Assembly: GCA_020002185.1 (NCBI GenBank)
Contig: CM034533.1
Location: 53,758,346-53,822,345 of the forward strand
DNA: 64,000 bases
From: Paraescarpia echinospica
Lineage: Eukaryota > Annelida > Polychaeta > Sabellida > Siboglinidae
Direction: 5' to 3'
The notes beneath the pieces are model-generated. The model was given only the letters and a program-made list of their open reading frames with translations. It did no database searches and had not been told where the DNA came from. Every line of letters starts with the position of its first letter. Position 1 is the stretch's first letter. Below, piece by piece: positions 52,000 through 63,279 of the stretch. The position numbers were made by a program, and so were the translations under genes.

Positions 52000-54900
52000 T
52001 TAGCGCAATATACTTGCAGGAAACATGGCTCTCGGGGGATTCAGATTTGTCTCAATATCATCTTCCAAATTATAATAGTATCCATCAAGGCAACAAATGT
52101 ACATATCGCGGAGGCCTAATTATATATTTACATGAACGTTACCAATATAACATAAGGAATTTATACGAGGCATCTGATATTTGGGAGGAGCTGTTTATTG
52201 ACATTTATGGAGCGAATCTTAAAAAAACACATTACAATAGGTAACATTTACAGACTACGAAAACTAAATAACACAGACGTAGTAATATCTACTTCTATTG
52301 GGGAATTGGCACTTATCTTGTCAAAATAAGGTACGGAGCGCTCCGAAACAATAATAGTTGGAGATTTCAAAGTTGATTTGCTGAAAGTAAATGATAGACA
52401 CATAAATTGGGGATTATTTTGATTTATTTTGTACGAATGGTTTTTATTCGAAGATCACTGTACCGACCCGTTTTTCTGTAAATAACTGTACATGCATTGC
52501 TCAGATATATTATAAAATTTCAAATATCACTAGAGTTTGAACAGCAGGTATTCTTATGAGTAATATATCAGATCATCTACCATATTTCATAAGCTTTGAC
52601 AAATTACAATCTAAACAAAGTACTCCCAAATATGTGAAAATTAGGACAAATAATGAAAAGTCTACCTTAAATTACTGTGAATCCTTAAGTCAATTATACA
52701 TTACGGGGAAACTAAATCAAGATCACTCTGCTGACCCAAATAATAATTATGAAATATTTGAAGACATGTTTACTCAGCTATACGAAACTCACTTTCCAAT
52801 TAAAACAGTCCGTAACAACAAGTATAAACATAAAAATGGATAACAGCTGGAATTATTAAGTCTATTAAATATAAAGATAACCTTTATCGGACACTAAAAC
52901 AGACTCCACAAAATGACACTTTTTATAATGCCATGTCGGTCAATCTTCGTGTATATAAAACTATTCTAAATAAAACCACCAGAAATGCCATAAAGATCTA
53001 CTATGGAAACCTATTTGACCAATTCCAATCAAATACTAGGAAAACTTGGGACACTATTAAACAGCTTATACATAAAAACTGTACACAATTTAAATTTCCA
53101 AATCATTTTCATATAAATGGATTACGGTTTGCCGACACAAAGCAGATTGCAAACGAGTTCAACGAGTTCTTTGTAAATGTTGGTACTAAACTGGCACAGA
53201 CAATTTCCTATGCAAACCCACAGAAACAATGTCTTAGTTATTTACAAAACAAATCTCTCACAATGTTTAATTTCAAACCAATAACTGAATATTTTGCAAT
53301 TAAAATCATCAAGGAATTTGACTCAAAGAGAAGTGCGGGCTATGATTCGATTTCAACAAGTTTACTAAAAAGAATCAACTTAGTAATTGCGAAGCCTTTA
53401 TCCCTTATCATTAACCAATCTCTTAGCACAGGTATATTTCCACAAAGACTAAACATTGCTAAAGTTATTCCTTTGCATAAAAAGATGATAGCACTTTGCT
53501 TAACAATTACAGACCCATTTCATGACTCCCCTCAATTTCCAGTCTTTGAAAAAAATTGTATACAATCAAATATTTGACTATCTAACTATAAACGAATTAT
53601 TATACAAAAGTCAATATGGATTTAGGAAAATACATTCAACGGAAATGTCTACGCTCGAACTAATTGACACAATTCTTCAAAACTTAGATAACAGAAAAAC
53701 TCCAATTGCAATGTTTTTATCTGTCAGAAGCTTTTGATAATATAGACTACAATAGTTTCTTTAAAAAACTTGAACATTACGGCATAAATAGTATTCCCTC
53801 ACTTGGTTAATGAGCTACCTTTCCAAAAGACGCCAGTTTGTCAAATTCGATGACGTTATATCTGACACATTATTTGTTTCAACTGGGGTCAATATTATGA
53901 CCCCTACTGTTTATTCTCTACATAAATGATATCCATCTCGCCACCAACAAATTCAAGGCCATGCTTTACGCTGATGATACCACCCTCGTCGGACCACTAT
54001 GTTCTTTCAATTGCAGCTATAACACACAACATTATAATGTTGTTAATGATAATATTAACGATGAACTAAAACATATTAGTGAATGGTTACAAGTAAACAA
54101 ACTTACTCTAAATACAAGTAAAACTAAATATATGCTATTTCATTTTCTACAGCGTAATATCTCCGAAATAAAATTATCGTTAAAAATAAATGGTCAACCA
54201 ATAGAGTGTGTACACACATTCAACTTTATAGGCACTACCATTCAAGAAACGTTAGACTGGACTCCACACATTAACAAAATATATAATAAACTATCACGAA
54301 CTCTGGGAATTATGAATAAACTAAAACACTTTCTACCTGGATATACATTAAAGACTATGTATAATTCATTAATTTTACCACATCTCAACTACAGCATTTT
54401 ATTGTGGGGTTTTAATATAAATATACTTTCTAAATTGCAGAAAAGGGCAATCCCGCAGTAAATATAACTCACACACCGAACCTATTATGAAATCCCTAAA
54501 TCTACTAAAACTGAAAGACATCTTTATTTGTTAATGTTTAACTTTCTTTCATAAATGTGTACATAGACGCGTTCCTATATTTTCAAATCGCCATTTTTAC
54601 AAAATGCTACTTATCATGATTATTATACAAGACAAAATAATCAAATTATTATCCCATTCAGTCATACCTCGAGAGCCAGAAAATGTATTAGATGCTACCT
54701 ACCAGTTTTCCTTAGAAAAATGCCACCCTGCATTTTGTACAATGAACACACATAGTTTCTGCAGTTTCTCTAAATACACTAGAAAGTACTTACTGACATT
54801 TTATAAAGACACTTGCACGGACAAAAACTGCTACATATGCAGTTAGCCTACCAACATACATCGTATACTGTTTTTTTTTTATTAAAGCAGCTTGTAGCTT

Positions 54901-55105
54901 TAACTTAATATATGGTTGTACACCACAATGGGAGTAGGAGAAATGTTTTAGTTAAAATTACCAGTGGGTGGCTCTCATGTTCAGCGGCACATTTGAAAGC
55001 CTTAGTGAGAGTCTCCCGACAGTTTTTTTTTATGAAAATGTTCTTACATGTATTGTACTTATTTATATTATATCTGTTGAATAAAGATGTTCCTTCCTTC
55101 CTTCC
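52000..55105 (+). mobile_element. LINE with endonuclease and reverse-transcriptase relics
   Basis: QETWLSGDSDLSQYHLPNYN at 52014 is the ETWL block of an AP endonuclease; IIVGDFKVD follows near 52350. The RT includes QYGFRKIHSTEMSTLELID, AMFL...AFDNIDYN, QYYDPYCLFSTYINDIH-like, LYADDTTLVGPL, NKLTLNTSKTKYMLFHF, FIGTTIQETLDWTPHINKIY and LNYSILLWG. Frame breaks near 52860, 53580, 53740 and 54460. The 3' region carries TTGAATAAAGATG and a TTCC tandem tail (55090-55105). Confidence 0.88.
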
Positions 55106-55512
55106 AGTGTGCGCGCGCGCGCGTGTGTGTGTGCGTACGTACGTGTGTGGTGTGTATGTTTGTGTGCGTGCATGCGTGCGTGAGTGTATGTGTGGTGTGT
55201 GTGTGTTTACGTGTATGTGTGTGCGTGTGTGTGTGTGTGTGTGCATGCGTGTGTGGTGTGTGTGTCTGTGTGTGTGTGCGTGCGTGTGTGTCTGTGTGTG
55301 TTTGTTTGTGTGTGTGCGTGCGTGTGTGTGTAGTATGTATGTATGCGTGTGTGCGTGTGCGTTAGTGTGTGCGTGCGTGTGGGTGTACTGTGTGTGTCTG
55401 TGTGTGTGCGTGCGTGCGTGCATGCGTGTGTGTAGTGTGTGTGTATGTGTGTGTGCGTGTGTGCGTGTGTGCGTGAGTGAGTGTGCGTGTGCGTGTGCGT
55501 GTGTGTGTTGAC
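55106..55512. repeat. TG/GC-rich microsatellite
   Basis: Irregular TGTGCG/TGTG repeats between the end of one LINE and the start of the next; frames are artefacts. Confidence 0.93.
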
Positions 55513-55514
55513 AG

Positions 55515-56611
55515 CCACAGGACTCAGGAATTCTTTAAAACCGCCAGGGATATCTATGGACCTATAGGAAGACATATTGCACCTCTGCGCTCAAAAGATG
55601 GTTCCACTCTTGTCAAAGACAAGGGAGGCATCCTAAATTGTTGGCAAGAACATTTCTCGGAATTACTAAATCGTGACTCCCGAGTCGAACCGTATACAGT
55701 CTACAGTATTCCTCAGACACCGGTTAGGACAGAGGTAGACGAATTTCGAACTGCCACGATTTGAAGAGGTGCGCAAAGCCATTGTCCAAATGAAGAACAA
55801 CAAGGCCTCCGGTAGTGATGGCATCCCCAGCGAAATATAAAAGTATGGAGGAAAAATCTGTGTGCAGGAAAATGTCGTGAACAAAGACGTGGCCTGTACT
55901 ATGCCTTTATTGATCTAATTAAGGCATTTGACTCTGTGAACAGAGAAACTATCACAAGCAAACATCGATCTAGCCAAGAGAGTGGATATCACATATAGTA
56001 CCGATGGTGGCGTGTTTAAGCTAAGCTCACTCAGCACAAGATCTCCAGAAAACACTTAATGCTCTTGTAGATGCATATAAGCTCTTCAGTCAATGCTATA
56101 AAGACAAGAATTCAACATCAACCAGCACAATCATCACCCACAACGCCACCACCAAACATTAGCATAGAAGGCATTGCTCTCGATAATGTTGACCATTTTG
56201 TGTACTTAAGAAGCAACCTGTCAAGTCCAGCAAACATCGATGCAGAAATTCAACACAGAATAAAGTGTGCCTGTGCTGCTAATGGAAGACTAAGACGCCG
56301 TGTCTTCTCAGAACATGGACTTAGGACATCCACTAAGATCCTGGTGTACAAGGCTGTTGTGCTGTCCACACTGTTGTATGGCAGTGAAACATGGGTGTGT
56401 ATCGTCGCCACATCAGAGCTCTTGAACAGTTTCAACAGCGCACACTCAGAACTATCCATTGTGTTTACTGGCAAGACCGAATGACCAATGCTAGCATTCT
56501 TGAACAGAAATGCACTATCAGCAATGTGGGCCGCCTGGTCGAAAATCAGCTATGTTGGACTGGGCGTGTCATGCGCATGTCAGATACCAGAGCCCAAACG
56601 CAATTACTTTG
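55515..56611 (+). mobile_element. RTE-like LINE, internally deleted, 5' of LTR-element insertion
   Basis: RTQEFFKTARDIYGPIGRHI, then LRSKDGSTLVKDKGGIL, WQEHFSELLNRDSRV give the region before the RT; YAFIDLIKAFDSVNRET is RT domain motif A. A deletion leads to LDNVDHFVYLRSNLSSPANI, then DAEIQHRIKCACAANGRLRR, YKAVVLSTLLYGSETWV and RRHIRALEQFQQRTLRTIHC. It is interrupted at 56611 by a Ty3/gypsy element and resumes at 61005. Confidence 0.88.
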
Positions 56612-56772
56612 TGTAATGAGCTCTACCTAAGACAGTACGCCATCTAGCGAGTAACTGAAAAACATGACATGTGAATGAGTCCATCTTGTCTGTCAGATGG
56701 GCTCGAATTGAATACATAATGTTGTGGTTCTACTAAGTTGTCTTGTCGTCTTTATATGTCAGAATCACTACA
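56612..56772 (+). repeat. 5' LTR
   Basis: Begins TGTAATGAGCTCTACC and ends GTCAGAATCACTACA. 155 of 161 positions match the 3' LTR. Confidence 0.96.
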
Positions 56773-56901
56773 TGGTGGCAGCGGGTTAGTAAACCTTGCC
56801 AGTTCACAGTCAGCCGACAGTCCGTCGTCAACGGTCAGTCAGTGAATTCGAACGATCAGCGAATTTGTACGGTCAGTCAGTAAATTTGAACGGAAAATAA
56901 A

Positions 56902-57528
56902 ATGCCGAAATTTAACCCGCCAGAGTCGATGTCATTCGACGCCCCGTCCAAATGGCCGGAATGGAAAGAGCGGTTTATGCGGTTCAGGATCGCAACGTCA
57001 CTGCATAAAGACGATCCAGAGGTGCAAGTTGCGTCGCTCATATACGCCATGGGCAGACAAGCCGAGAACATTTTCAAATCGTTCAAGTTTGCGGAGCCGT
57101 CAGAGGGCGCCACAGACCCTCGAGATGACTTTGTCACAGTGATGCAAAAGTTCGACGAATATTTTGTGCCAAGGAGAAACACAATACATGAGCGTGCACT
57201 TTTCTACCAACGTTCTCAGCAACAGGGTGAGTCGATTGAAGCGTTTGTGCGTTGTTTGCATGACCTCGCGGCTCAATGTCGGTTCGATAAACAAGAAGAA
57301 GAGAACGTGCGCGATCGACTCATAAGCGGCATGCTCGACAAAGAAATGTCGCAGAAACTTCAGTTGGAGCAAGACGATCTGACGTTGGAGAAAGCAGTCG
57401 ACAGCGCGAGACACAGTGAGTTAGTCAAAAGTCAGAACACTGTGCCGATGTCAAACGTGAACTTTGTAAAAAAAAAGAGCGTAAACAGCAAGCTAGTCGT
57501 CATCAGCGCCACAATCAGAGAGGCGTGA
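56902..57528 (+). CDS. gag: Ty3/gypsy gag (frame-shifted before zinc knuckles)
   Basis: 208 codons from MPKFNPPESMSFD. Includes WPEWKERFMRF and a capsid-like region with YFVPRRNTIHERALFYQRSQ and FVRCLHDLAAQCRF, typical of metazoan gypsy gag. An extra base in the A-run at about 57468-57477 ends the frame early. The natural continuation in another frame (about 57478-57698) carries a basic stretch and zinc-knuckle blocks, including C-NW-C-SKTG-H-FKKM-C, before TAG at 57699-57701. Confidence 0.88.
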   Translation: MPKFNPPESMSFDAPSKWPEWKERFMRFRIATSLHKDDPEVQVASLIYAMGRQAENIFKSFKFAEPSEGATDPRDDFVTVMQKFDEYFVPRRNTIHERALFYQRSQQQGESIEAFVRCLHDLAAQCRFDKQEEENVRDRLISGMLDKEMSQKLQLEQDDLTLEKAVDSARHSELVKSQNTVPMSNVNFVKKKSVNSKLVVISATIREA

Positions 57529-57701
57529 GAGGGGAAGTCGTCGCGAAAACGCCATGTGGCCAATGTGGCTATGTGCATCGCTCGCCGGGCCCCGACGCAT
57601 GTCCTGCTAAGGGGAAGACGTGCAATTGGTGCAGCAAGACAGGTCACTTCAAGAAGATGTGTCGCACCAAGTCGTCATCCATTCGCGAGGTGAAAGTGTA
57701 G

Positions 57702-60700
57702 CCGGACGAGGAGTACTTCTGCGGGTCGGTCAGTTTCGATGACAGCAGTCCAGCGTGGAAGGTTGACCTCGACCTCAAAGGTCGTCCAGTGACCTTTAAA
57801 ATCGACACGGGTGCCGACGTTACGGTGATGTTGCACGCGAGCTACGTCATGCTGAGGCCGCGACCGCTTCTCAAGGCGATCAGTGCAAACCTCAACAGTC
57901 CAGGTGGTCCATTGGACTGTCGCGGGCAGTTCATTGCCAGCACAGAGGTCAAAGGCACCACCTATCACTTTCGTGTCATCGTTGTCACAAATGACGTGGA
58001 GAACCTGCTGAGTCGTGGGGTTGCTTCGCGAATGAGTCTCGTCAGAAAACTAGACGCTATTATAGACGGTGTCGGTTGTCTGAAAACAGAGCCGGTGAGG
58101 ATCATCCTGAAGGAAGACGCGCAGCCATCAGCCCTCACAGTCGCCCGCAGAGTGCCTATCCCAATTCTCTCCAAGGTCAAGGAGGAATTGGACCGTCTGG
58201 TATCTGCAGGGGTTATTGAGGCTATCACAAAGCCAACGCCGTGGTGTGCTCCCATGGTGCCTGTCGTAAAAAAGTCGGGGAAGGTCCGACTGTGCGTCGA
58301 TTTGAAAAAGCTCAACCAGCATGTGCGTAGGGAGAGGTACATCCTACCCACCCTGGATGACGAGACGTCGCGTTTGTCGGGCGCTACGGTGTTCTCGTCA
58401 TTGGACGCCGAGAGCGGTTTCTACCAAATCCCTCTTGAGTCGTCAAGCCAAGAGCTGACGACGTTCATAACGCCCTTCGGTCGTTACTGCTACAAGCGAC
58501 TACCCTTCGGGATTACCTCTGCCCCGGAGATCTTCATGAGGAAGATGGTCGAAATCCTCGCGGGGCTCGAGGGCACAGTAGCATACATGGACGACATTCT
58601 AGTGTATGGAAAAGACGAGGCCGAGCACGAGACGCGCCTCGCGGAAGTCTTTAAAGTGCTTCGGGCAGCAGGCCTAAAGCTAAACGAGGATAAGTGTCAC
58701 TATGGTCAAAACGAAATTACGTTCCTTGGTCATAAGTTTACGCCAGACGGCGTCGTAGCAGACCACGAAAAGGTCGAGGCCATAACGAAATTGCCTCGTC
58801 CGACGTCTGTGCCACTTCTGAGGCAGATTCTCGGTATGGTCCATTACTTGGGTGCGTACTTACCGGACTTGCAAGTCGCCACTCGTCCGTTGAATGATCT
58901 GCTCAAAGGAGATGCGGTCTGGGCATGGGGTCCCGACCAGGAGAATGCGTTCAATAAGCTGAAGCAGCTGGTGTCGTCAACGCCAGTGCTCGCCTATTAC
59001 GACGTAACGAAGCCGACCGTGGTGAGCGCAGACGCCAGTTCGTACGGTCTCGGGGGAGTGATCATGCAGGAAGGAAAGCCGGTCGCATTCTGCTCCAGAT
59101 CCCTCACTCCGGCTGAGCAGAGATACGCCCAGATCGAAAAGGAGTGTTTGGCGGGGGTGTGGGCGTGCGAGAAATTTGATCGGTTCTTGTGTGGTCTGGG
59201 TCAATTCAAATTACTCACAGACCACAAACCGCTTGTACCCCTCATCAACAATAAAGATCTTGACAACACGCCACTCAGATGTCAACGACTTCTCATGCGA
59301 CTGATGCGATATAACGCTAAGGCGGAGTATTCGCCTGGGAAGAGCCTTGTCATATCAGACGCACTCTCGCGGAGTCCGCTCGCTCCGCAGATGCATCGTT
59401 CTTCAACGGAGGACGACGTGAAGGCTCACGTTGACCTCGTTGTGTCGAACCTTCCGGTGTCACCCGGGAGGAGAAGCGAGCTGCAGTTGTCTACGAGTGA
59501 TGACTCAACGCTTCAAGCCGCCATTCACTACACCATAGCAGGGTGGCCCCGCTATGAACAGGACGTTCATGACAACCTGAAACGTCTCTTCAATGTCAGA
59601 AACCACTTGTCAACGTCAAATGCCTTACTGATGTATGAAGGCAGAATCGTCGTACCTGCCAGCATGCGAGCTGACATGCTAGATAGGATCCATAGAGGTC
59701 ATCAGGGAGTTACGAAATGTCTTGAGCGAGTCAGGATGTCGGTTTGGTGGCCGGAGATCACGCGAGACGTCAAACGCGTAGTGGGAACCTGTGAGCATTG
59801 CCAGACGTACAGGCCTAGTCAGCAGAAAGAGCCGTTGATGACGACACCACTTCCCTCGCGACCTTTCGGGAAGGTGGCGATCGACCTGTGTCTCCACCAA
59901 GGTCAGAACTACCTCGTCATGGTAGATTACTACACAAGGTGGATTGAGGTACTTCACGTGCGGAGTACCACAACAGCGGCCTGCTTAGCGAAGATGAAGG
60001 ACGTCTTTGCGCGGTTCGGACTTCCGGACGAAATTGTGTCGGACAACGGTCCGCAATTTGTGTCGTCCGAGTTTAAGTCGTTCACGGAAGAACACGCCAT
60101 CACTCACACGACGTCGAGTCCGTTTCTCCCGAATAGCAACGGTGAGGCGGAACGGGCTGTAAGGTCGGCCAAGGGCATCCTTCGGCAAAGTGAGCCGTGG
60201 ATGGCTTTGTTAATCTACCGTGACACGGTCATGGCCGCCACTCGTCATAGCCCTAACCAACTCCTGATTGGCAGACATGTCAAAACGAACATGCCAACGC
60301 CACCGTCAGCCCTTCAGCCGTGTCGATCCAGTGACGAGGAAGTTCGCGAACACGACGAGCGTGCGAAACGCTCGTACGCGCACCACTACAATCGTCGACA
60401 CGGTGTGCGCTCGTTACCGTCCTTGTCGCCAGGTGACGAGGTGGGGGTGAAAACTCCTCAACAGGCCGACTGGGCGGAGAAAGGCGTGGTGACGACTCCC
60501 GCCGACACGCCTCGGTCGTTCATGGTTGAGACGTCATCAGGTGCTGTGTACCGTCGCAACCGAGGCCACCTGCAGGCCACGGGTGAGGGTGATCCGCCAA
60601 ACCAGCCGATCCCACCTGTGCCCGTCGACGTGCCACTTCAGCCGGGTGTTGTGTCCAACCCGCCTGAGCTGCCGTCGAGTTCCACTCCGGTACCTCGGAG

Positions 60701-60815
60701 CCCAGGTTTGCGCAGATCGCTTAATCGAAATGTGATAGTTAGTGTGGTCATAATAATACCACCGCGGTTGGCAATGTTGTGCCTGAGACAGGCCGTTTAC
60801 TTTAATCTGTCGTAA
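57702..60815 (+). CDS. pol: Ty3/gypsy pol: protease, RT, RNase H, integrase
   Basis: Uninterrupted frame of about 1,037 codons following the gag TAG in the same frame. Protease DTGADVTVM (about 57802); RT with CVDLKKLNQHV, FSSLDAESGFYQIPL and catalytic YMDDILVYG (58584); RNase H DASSYGLGG (59032) and TDHKPL; integrase zinc finger HRGHQG...CEHC (59694-59800) and catalytic Asp in VAIDLC, Asp in SDNGPQF and Glu in NGEAERAV. The C-terminus is Pro-rich. All catalytic residues I looked for are present. Pol lacks its own ATG, so it would need readthrough of the TAG or re-initiation. Confidence 0.94.
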   Translation, partial: PDEEYFCGSVSFDDSSPAWKVDLDLKGRPVTFKIDTGADVTVMLHASYVMLRPRPLLKAISANLNSPGGPLDCRGQFIASTEVKGTTYHFRVIVVTNDVENLLSRGVASRMSLVRKLDAIIDGVGCLKTEPVRIILKEDAQPSALTVARRVPIPILSKVKEELDRLVSAGVIEAITKPTPWCAPMVPVVKKSGKVRLCVDLKKLNQHVRRERYILPTLDDETSRLSGATVFSSLDAESGFYQIPLESSSQELTTFITPFGRYCYKRLPFGITSAPEIFMRKMVEILAGLEGTVAYMDDILVYGKDEAEHETRLAEVFKVLRAAGLKLNEDKCHYGQNEITFLGHKFTPDGVVADHEKVEAITKLPRPTSVPLLRQILGMVHYLGAYLPDLQVATRPLNDLLKGDAVWAWGPDQENAFNKLKQLVSSTPVLAYYDVTKPTVVSADASSYGLGGVIMQEGKPVAFCSRSLTPAEQRYAQIEKECLAGVWACEKFDRFLCGLGQFKLLTDHKPLVPLINNKDLDNTPLRCQRLLMRLMRYNAKAEYSPGKSLVISDALSRSPLAPQMHRSSTEDDVKAHVDLVVSNLPVSPGRRSELQLSTSDDSTLQAAIHYTIAGWPRYEQDVHDNLKRLFNVRNHLSTSNALLMYEGRIVVPASMRADMLDRIHRGHQGVTKCLERVRMSVWWPEITRDVKRVVGTCEHCQTYRPSQQKEPLMTTPLPSRPFGKVAIDLCLHQGQNYLVMVDYYTRWIEVLHVRSTTTAACLAKMKDVFARFGLPDEIVSDNGPQFVSSEFKSFTEEHAITHTTSSPFLPNSNGEAERAVRSAKGILRQSEPWMALLIYRDTVMAATRHSPNQLLIGRHVKTNMPTPPSALQPCRSSDEEVREHDERAKRSYAHHYNRRHGVRSLPSLSPGDEVGVKTPQQADWAEKGVVTTPADTPRSFMVETSSGAVYRRNRGHLQATGEGDPPNQPIPPVPVDVPLQPGVVSNPPELPSSSTPVPRSPGLRRSLNRNVIVSVVIIIPPRLAMLCLRQAVYFNLS

Positions 60816-60838
60816 TTGCTTAATTGCAAAAGGGGAGA

Positions 60839-60999
60839 TGTAATGAGCGCTACCTAAGACAGTACGCCATCTAGCGAGTAACTGAAAAACATGACATGTG
60901 AATGACTCCATCTTGTCTGTCAGATGGGCTCGAATTTAATACATAATTTTTTGGTTCTACTAAGTTATCTTGTCGTCTTTATATGTCAGAATCACTACA
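60839..60999 (+). repeat. 3' LTR
   Basis: Begins TGTAATGAGCGCTACC, preceded by AAAAGGGGAGA, and ends CACTACA followed by the duplicated CTTTG. Confidence 0.96.
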
Positions 61000-61004
61000 C
61001 TTTG

Positions 61005-61350
61005 TTCCAAACTTTCCACTGGTAAACGTGCTACCGAGGGCAACAGAAACGTTATATAGACCAAATGAAATCAAACATGAAGAAATGCAACGTAGACACG
61101 ACTATGTGGGAAACTGACTGTGAACACCGTGTGTGATGGAGATCCACCTGCAAAACCGGCGTGGACCATTTTGAAATAAATCGCCTAGGAAGCTGAACAA
61201 CGACAGCGGCGAAAGGATCTTAAACACGACAACAGCACATCTACATTTACCTGCAGCTACGCAAACGTATGTGTGATGTATGCGGCAGGATCTGCAAATC
61301 TCGAATCGGCTTTTTCAGTCTGACGCACTCATCATATATAACTGAACATT
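61005..61350 (+). mobile_element. RTE-like LINE, continuation after LTR-element insertion
   Basis: CSKLSTGKRATEGNRNVI corresponds to the usual LxxGKRxxGRQxKRxK block following QLL at 56610. Downstream, DGDPPAKPAWTIL and the zinc-like YANVCDVCGRICKSRIGF match the C-terminus of this LINE class. Several stops. Confidence 0.8.
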
Positions 61351-61416
61351 ATCATCATCATCTTCATTATGACTCGGATAATCATACTCGACAACGAGTA
61401 ACTACAAGATGTATAG

Positions 61417-61425
61417 AGAGCGAGA

Positions 61426-61467
<42 letters not shown>
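61417..61467. repeat. (GA)n microsatellite
   Basis: GAGAGAG run of about 50 bp followed by G8 and a TG-rich stretch. Confidence 0.95.
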
Positions 61468-61469
<2 letters not shown>

Positions 61470-61473
<4 letters not shown>

Positions 61474-62100
61474 ACTGTGTGTGTGGTGTGTGTGCATGCG
61501 TGCATGTGTGCGTGCCAGTGCAAGTGGGCATATGTGCGCATGAGTAATTCTAATAGACACCATTAGATAACCCAAACAAGAACGACGCGACCATTGAACG
61601 TAGCCTTCAAGTCATTAAGTGTCACGTCACAGGTTTTGCGGTTCAGTCAAAGGTTAACCCTAGATTTGCGGTTCGATGTGATGTTCGAATGCGAAAAATT
61701 GAAATTCGGCGTATGCACAAACGCAGCCAATATTTGGATTGAAAAGTAACTATAAAAAACCGCTGTGAGTTCCAATTCTTAGATATAACAAATTCAAGTA
61801 TTCTTCCAATTTGATGACCATTTTCACTAAAGTAATTCTTCAAAGCTTGTTTTGTGATATATTGTATTGGTGATGCCCACAGTTACACGCAAATTATTCG
61901 AACACAGGATTGTTGTCGCGTGTGCTTGTTGTAAGATGAGAGGCCACATAACCGACTTTCTACCATGTTGAGACCTATCGTGACCTATCACCTCTATTGG
62001 TTTGCTGGTCGATGCAAGAGGGCAATTGCCATATTATTCTCCAAGCCAATGTTTCGAATCCTCCTATAATTTCCAATGGGCGGAGCTGGAAAACTAAATA
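61470..62100. other. No gene recognised
   Basis: Intergenic or intronic sequence without supported features. Confidence 0.4.
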
Positions 62101-62104
62101 ATTA

Positions 62105-62320
62105 TATTAAGAAGAAGAATTTATTTTATTTGACCCAGACATTTCAAATGATACATACAATACATCCATGTCAAAAAATAAAAAAGAACAAGTTCATAAC
62201 CTTATGGTGAACATGGCATAATGTATGGTAAATAACAAAAAAATAGGGTCAGGAGACTCCTCTAGGATAGTGGTAGTCGCTATCGAGGAGCCACCTTTTG
62301 TGCTAGAAATGTAGCTGAAT
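62105..62320 (-). mobile_element. Possible LINE 3' tail
   Basis: On minus, the stretch ends with TGTCTGGGTCAAATAAAATA and TTCTTCTTAATAT, a common 3' end of invertebrate LINEs. No coding part is recognised. Confidence 0.35.
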
Positions 62321-62438
62321 AGCTTGCCAACGAATTAACTTAAAATGGCTGAAATCTTGCAAAATACGAAATTGCAGAGGACATATGTTGCTACGTCCAT
62401 AGTGACCAAGGATTTATAGTTTACATTTTATTTTACAG

Positions 62439-62513
62439 TACGTCTGGAGGGCATTTCAGCTACGCGTGAACACCTGGAAAATATGGGTGCTCCTATTGAA
62501 CACGGCTCTCTTT
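62439..62513 (+). CDS. Tetraspanin-like exon a
   Basis: Acceptor TTTTATTTTACAG, donor TTT|GTGAGT, 25 codons. Encodes YVWRAFQLRVNTWKIWVLLL then NTALF. Preceding exon(s) were not located; a LINE tail occupies 62105-62320. Confidence 0.6.
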
Positions 62514-63279
62514 GTGAGTAGGACAAAACACACCGACACAAATGCTATATATCATATCATATATCGTATGGATGAATGATGCAGTTTTACATAACAAAGA
62601 TAACCATAAAGTACTTTGCATTAAAACGCCTTTGCATATGTAGACATATGTAGACATGTGTAGACATATGTAGACATGTGTAGACATATGTAGACATATG
62701 TAGACATGTGTAGACATGTGTAGACATGTGTATATATATGTAGACATATGTAGATATGTAGACATATGTAGACATATGTAGACATATGTACATTCTGTCC
62801 TGCCCATCCTAACATACTCCCACCTACTTTCATCTTCAGGTGTTTCTTCATGCAAACCCTTTCCCTCAAATCCTTCGTCTTCTTCTCCTCCTTCCCTTGC
62901 TCCGTTGTGGGGATGGATTCACGTCGATCTGTACCTTATTCTGCTGTGCTTATCAGAGCTCTCCCTGCAATGGTCTTCCAAGATCTCTTTCCCTCAACTG
63001 CTTATTCATCATTTTATCTTCTCGTGTCATCACATATTCTAATGATTCACTGAGTGAACGCAACATACATATACATTTATCTTGTGGCAGCTAGGTGGAG
63101 CGGTAATTACACTGCTGGGAATCACCATTCCAATGCGGTTAACTACCACTCTGGATCTGCTCTCCCGTTTTCCCCCCACGCTCGTGGTCAGCCTAATTGG
63201 AGGAGGAATTTCCCTGGCCACGGTGGCCTTGTTCGGTGTCATTTGCGTTTACTGCAGACAGCCAAGCATTCTTAGATTG
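62439..63279 (+). CDS. Tetraspanin-like membrane protein, two internal exons (partial)
   Basis: Exons 62439-62513 and 63091-63279 join in phase 0 for 88 residues. Exon 1 ends in a hydrophobic WKIWVLLLNTALF that continues into LGGAVITLLGITI (helix 1). A short loop with a Leu/Arg-rich stretch follows, then LVVSLIGGGISLATVALFGV and ICVYCRQPSILRL (helix 2). Helix, short loop, then G-G-x-I...G-V/C and Cys before a basic turn resembles the first two helices of tetraspanins. The CCG motif, large loop and helices 3-4 lie beyond the window or were not found. Other small multi-pass families cannot be excluded. Confidence 0.55.
62636..62795. repeat. TAGACATATG/TAGACATGTG 10-bp repeat
   Basis: About 15 decamer units in the intron between the two tetraspanin-like exons; minus-strand HMSTYVY-type frames are artefacts. 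Confidence 0.93.
63091..63279 (+). CDS. Tetraspanin-like exon b
   Basis: Acceptor TTATCTTGTGGCAG, donor TTG|GTGAGT, 63 codons in phase 0, containing the second half of helix 1 and helix 2. GC-rich third positions contrast with the flanks. Confidence 0.72.

Larger units (their letters stand above)
56612..60999 (+). mobile_element. Ty3/gypsy LTR retrotransposon (complete, 4,388 bp)
   Basis: 161-bp LTRs (56612-56772, 60839-60999), both TG...CA, differing at 6 positions. Perfect 5-bp target duplication CTTTG at 56607-56611 and 61000-61004. A TGGTGGCAGCGG primer-binding site follows the 5' LTR, and a purine tract AAAAGGGGAGA precedes the 3' LTR. gag (56902 on) and a long pol are present in the order protease, RT, RNase H, integrase. 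It interrupts an RTE-like LINE whose reading resumes at 61000. Confidence 0.96.

Noticed and set aside
54905..55575. His-Thr and Val-Cys repeat frames up to 199 codons
   Set aside because: Encoded by TG/GC microsatellite between two LINE copies.
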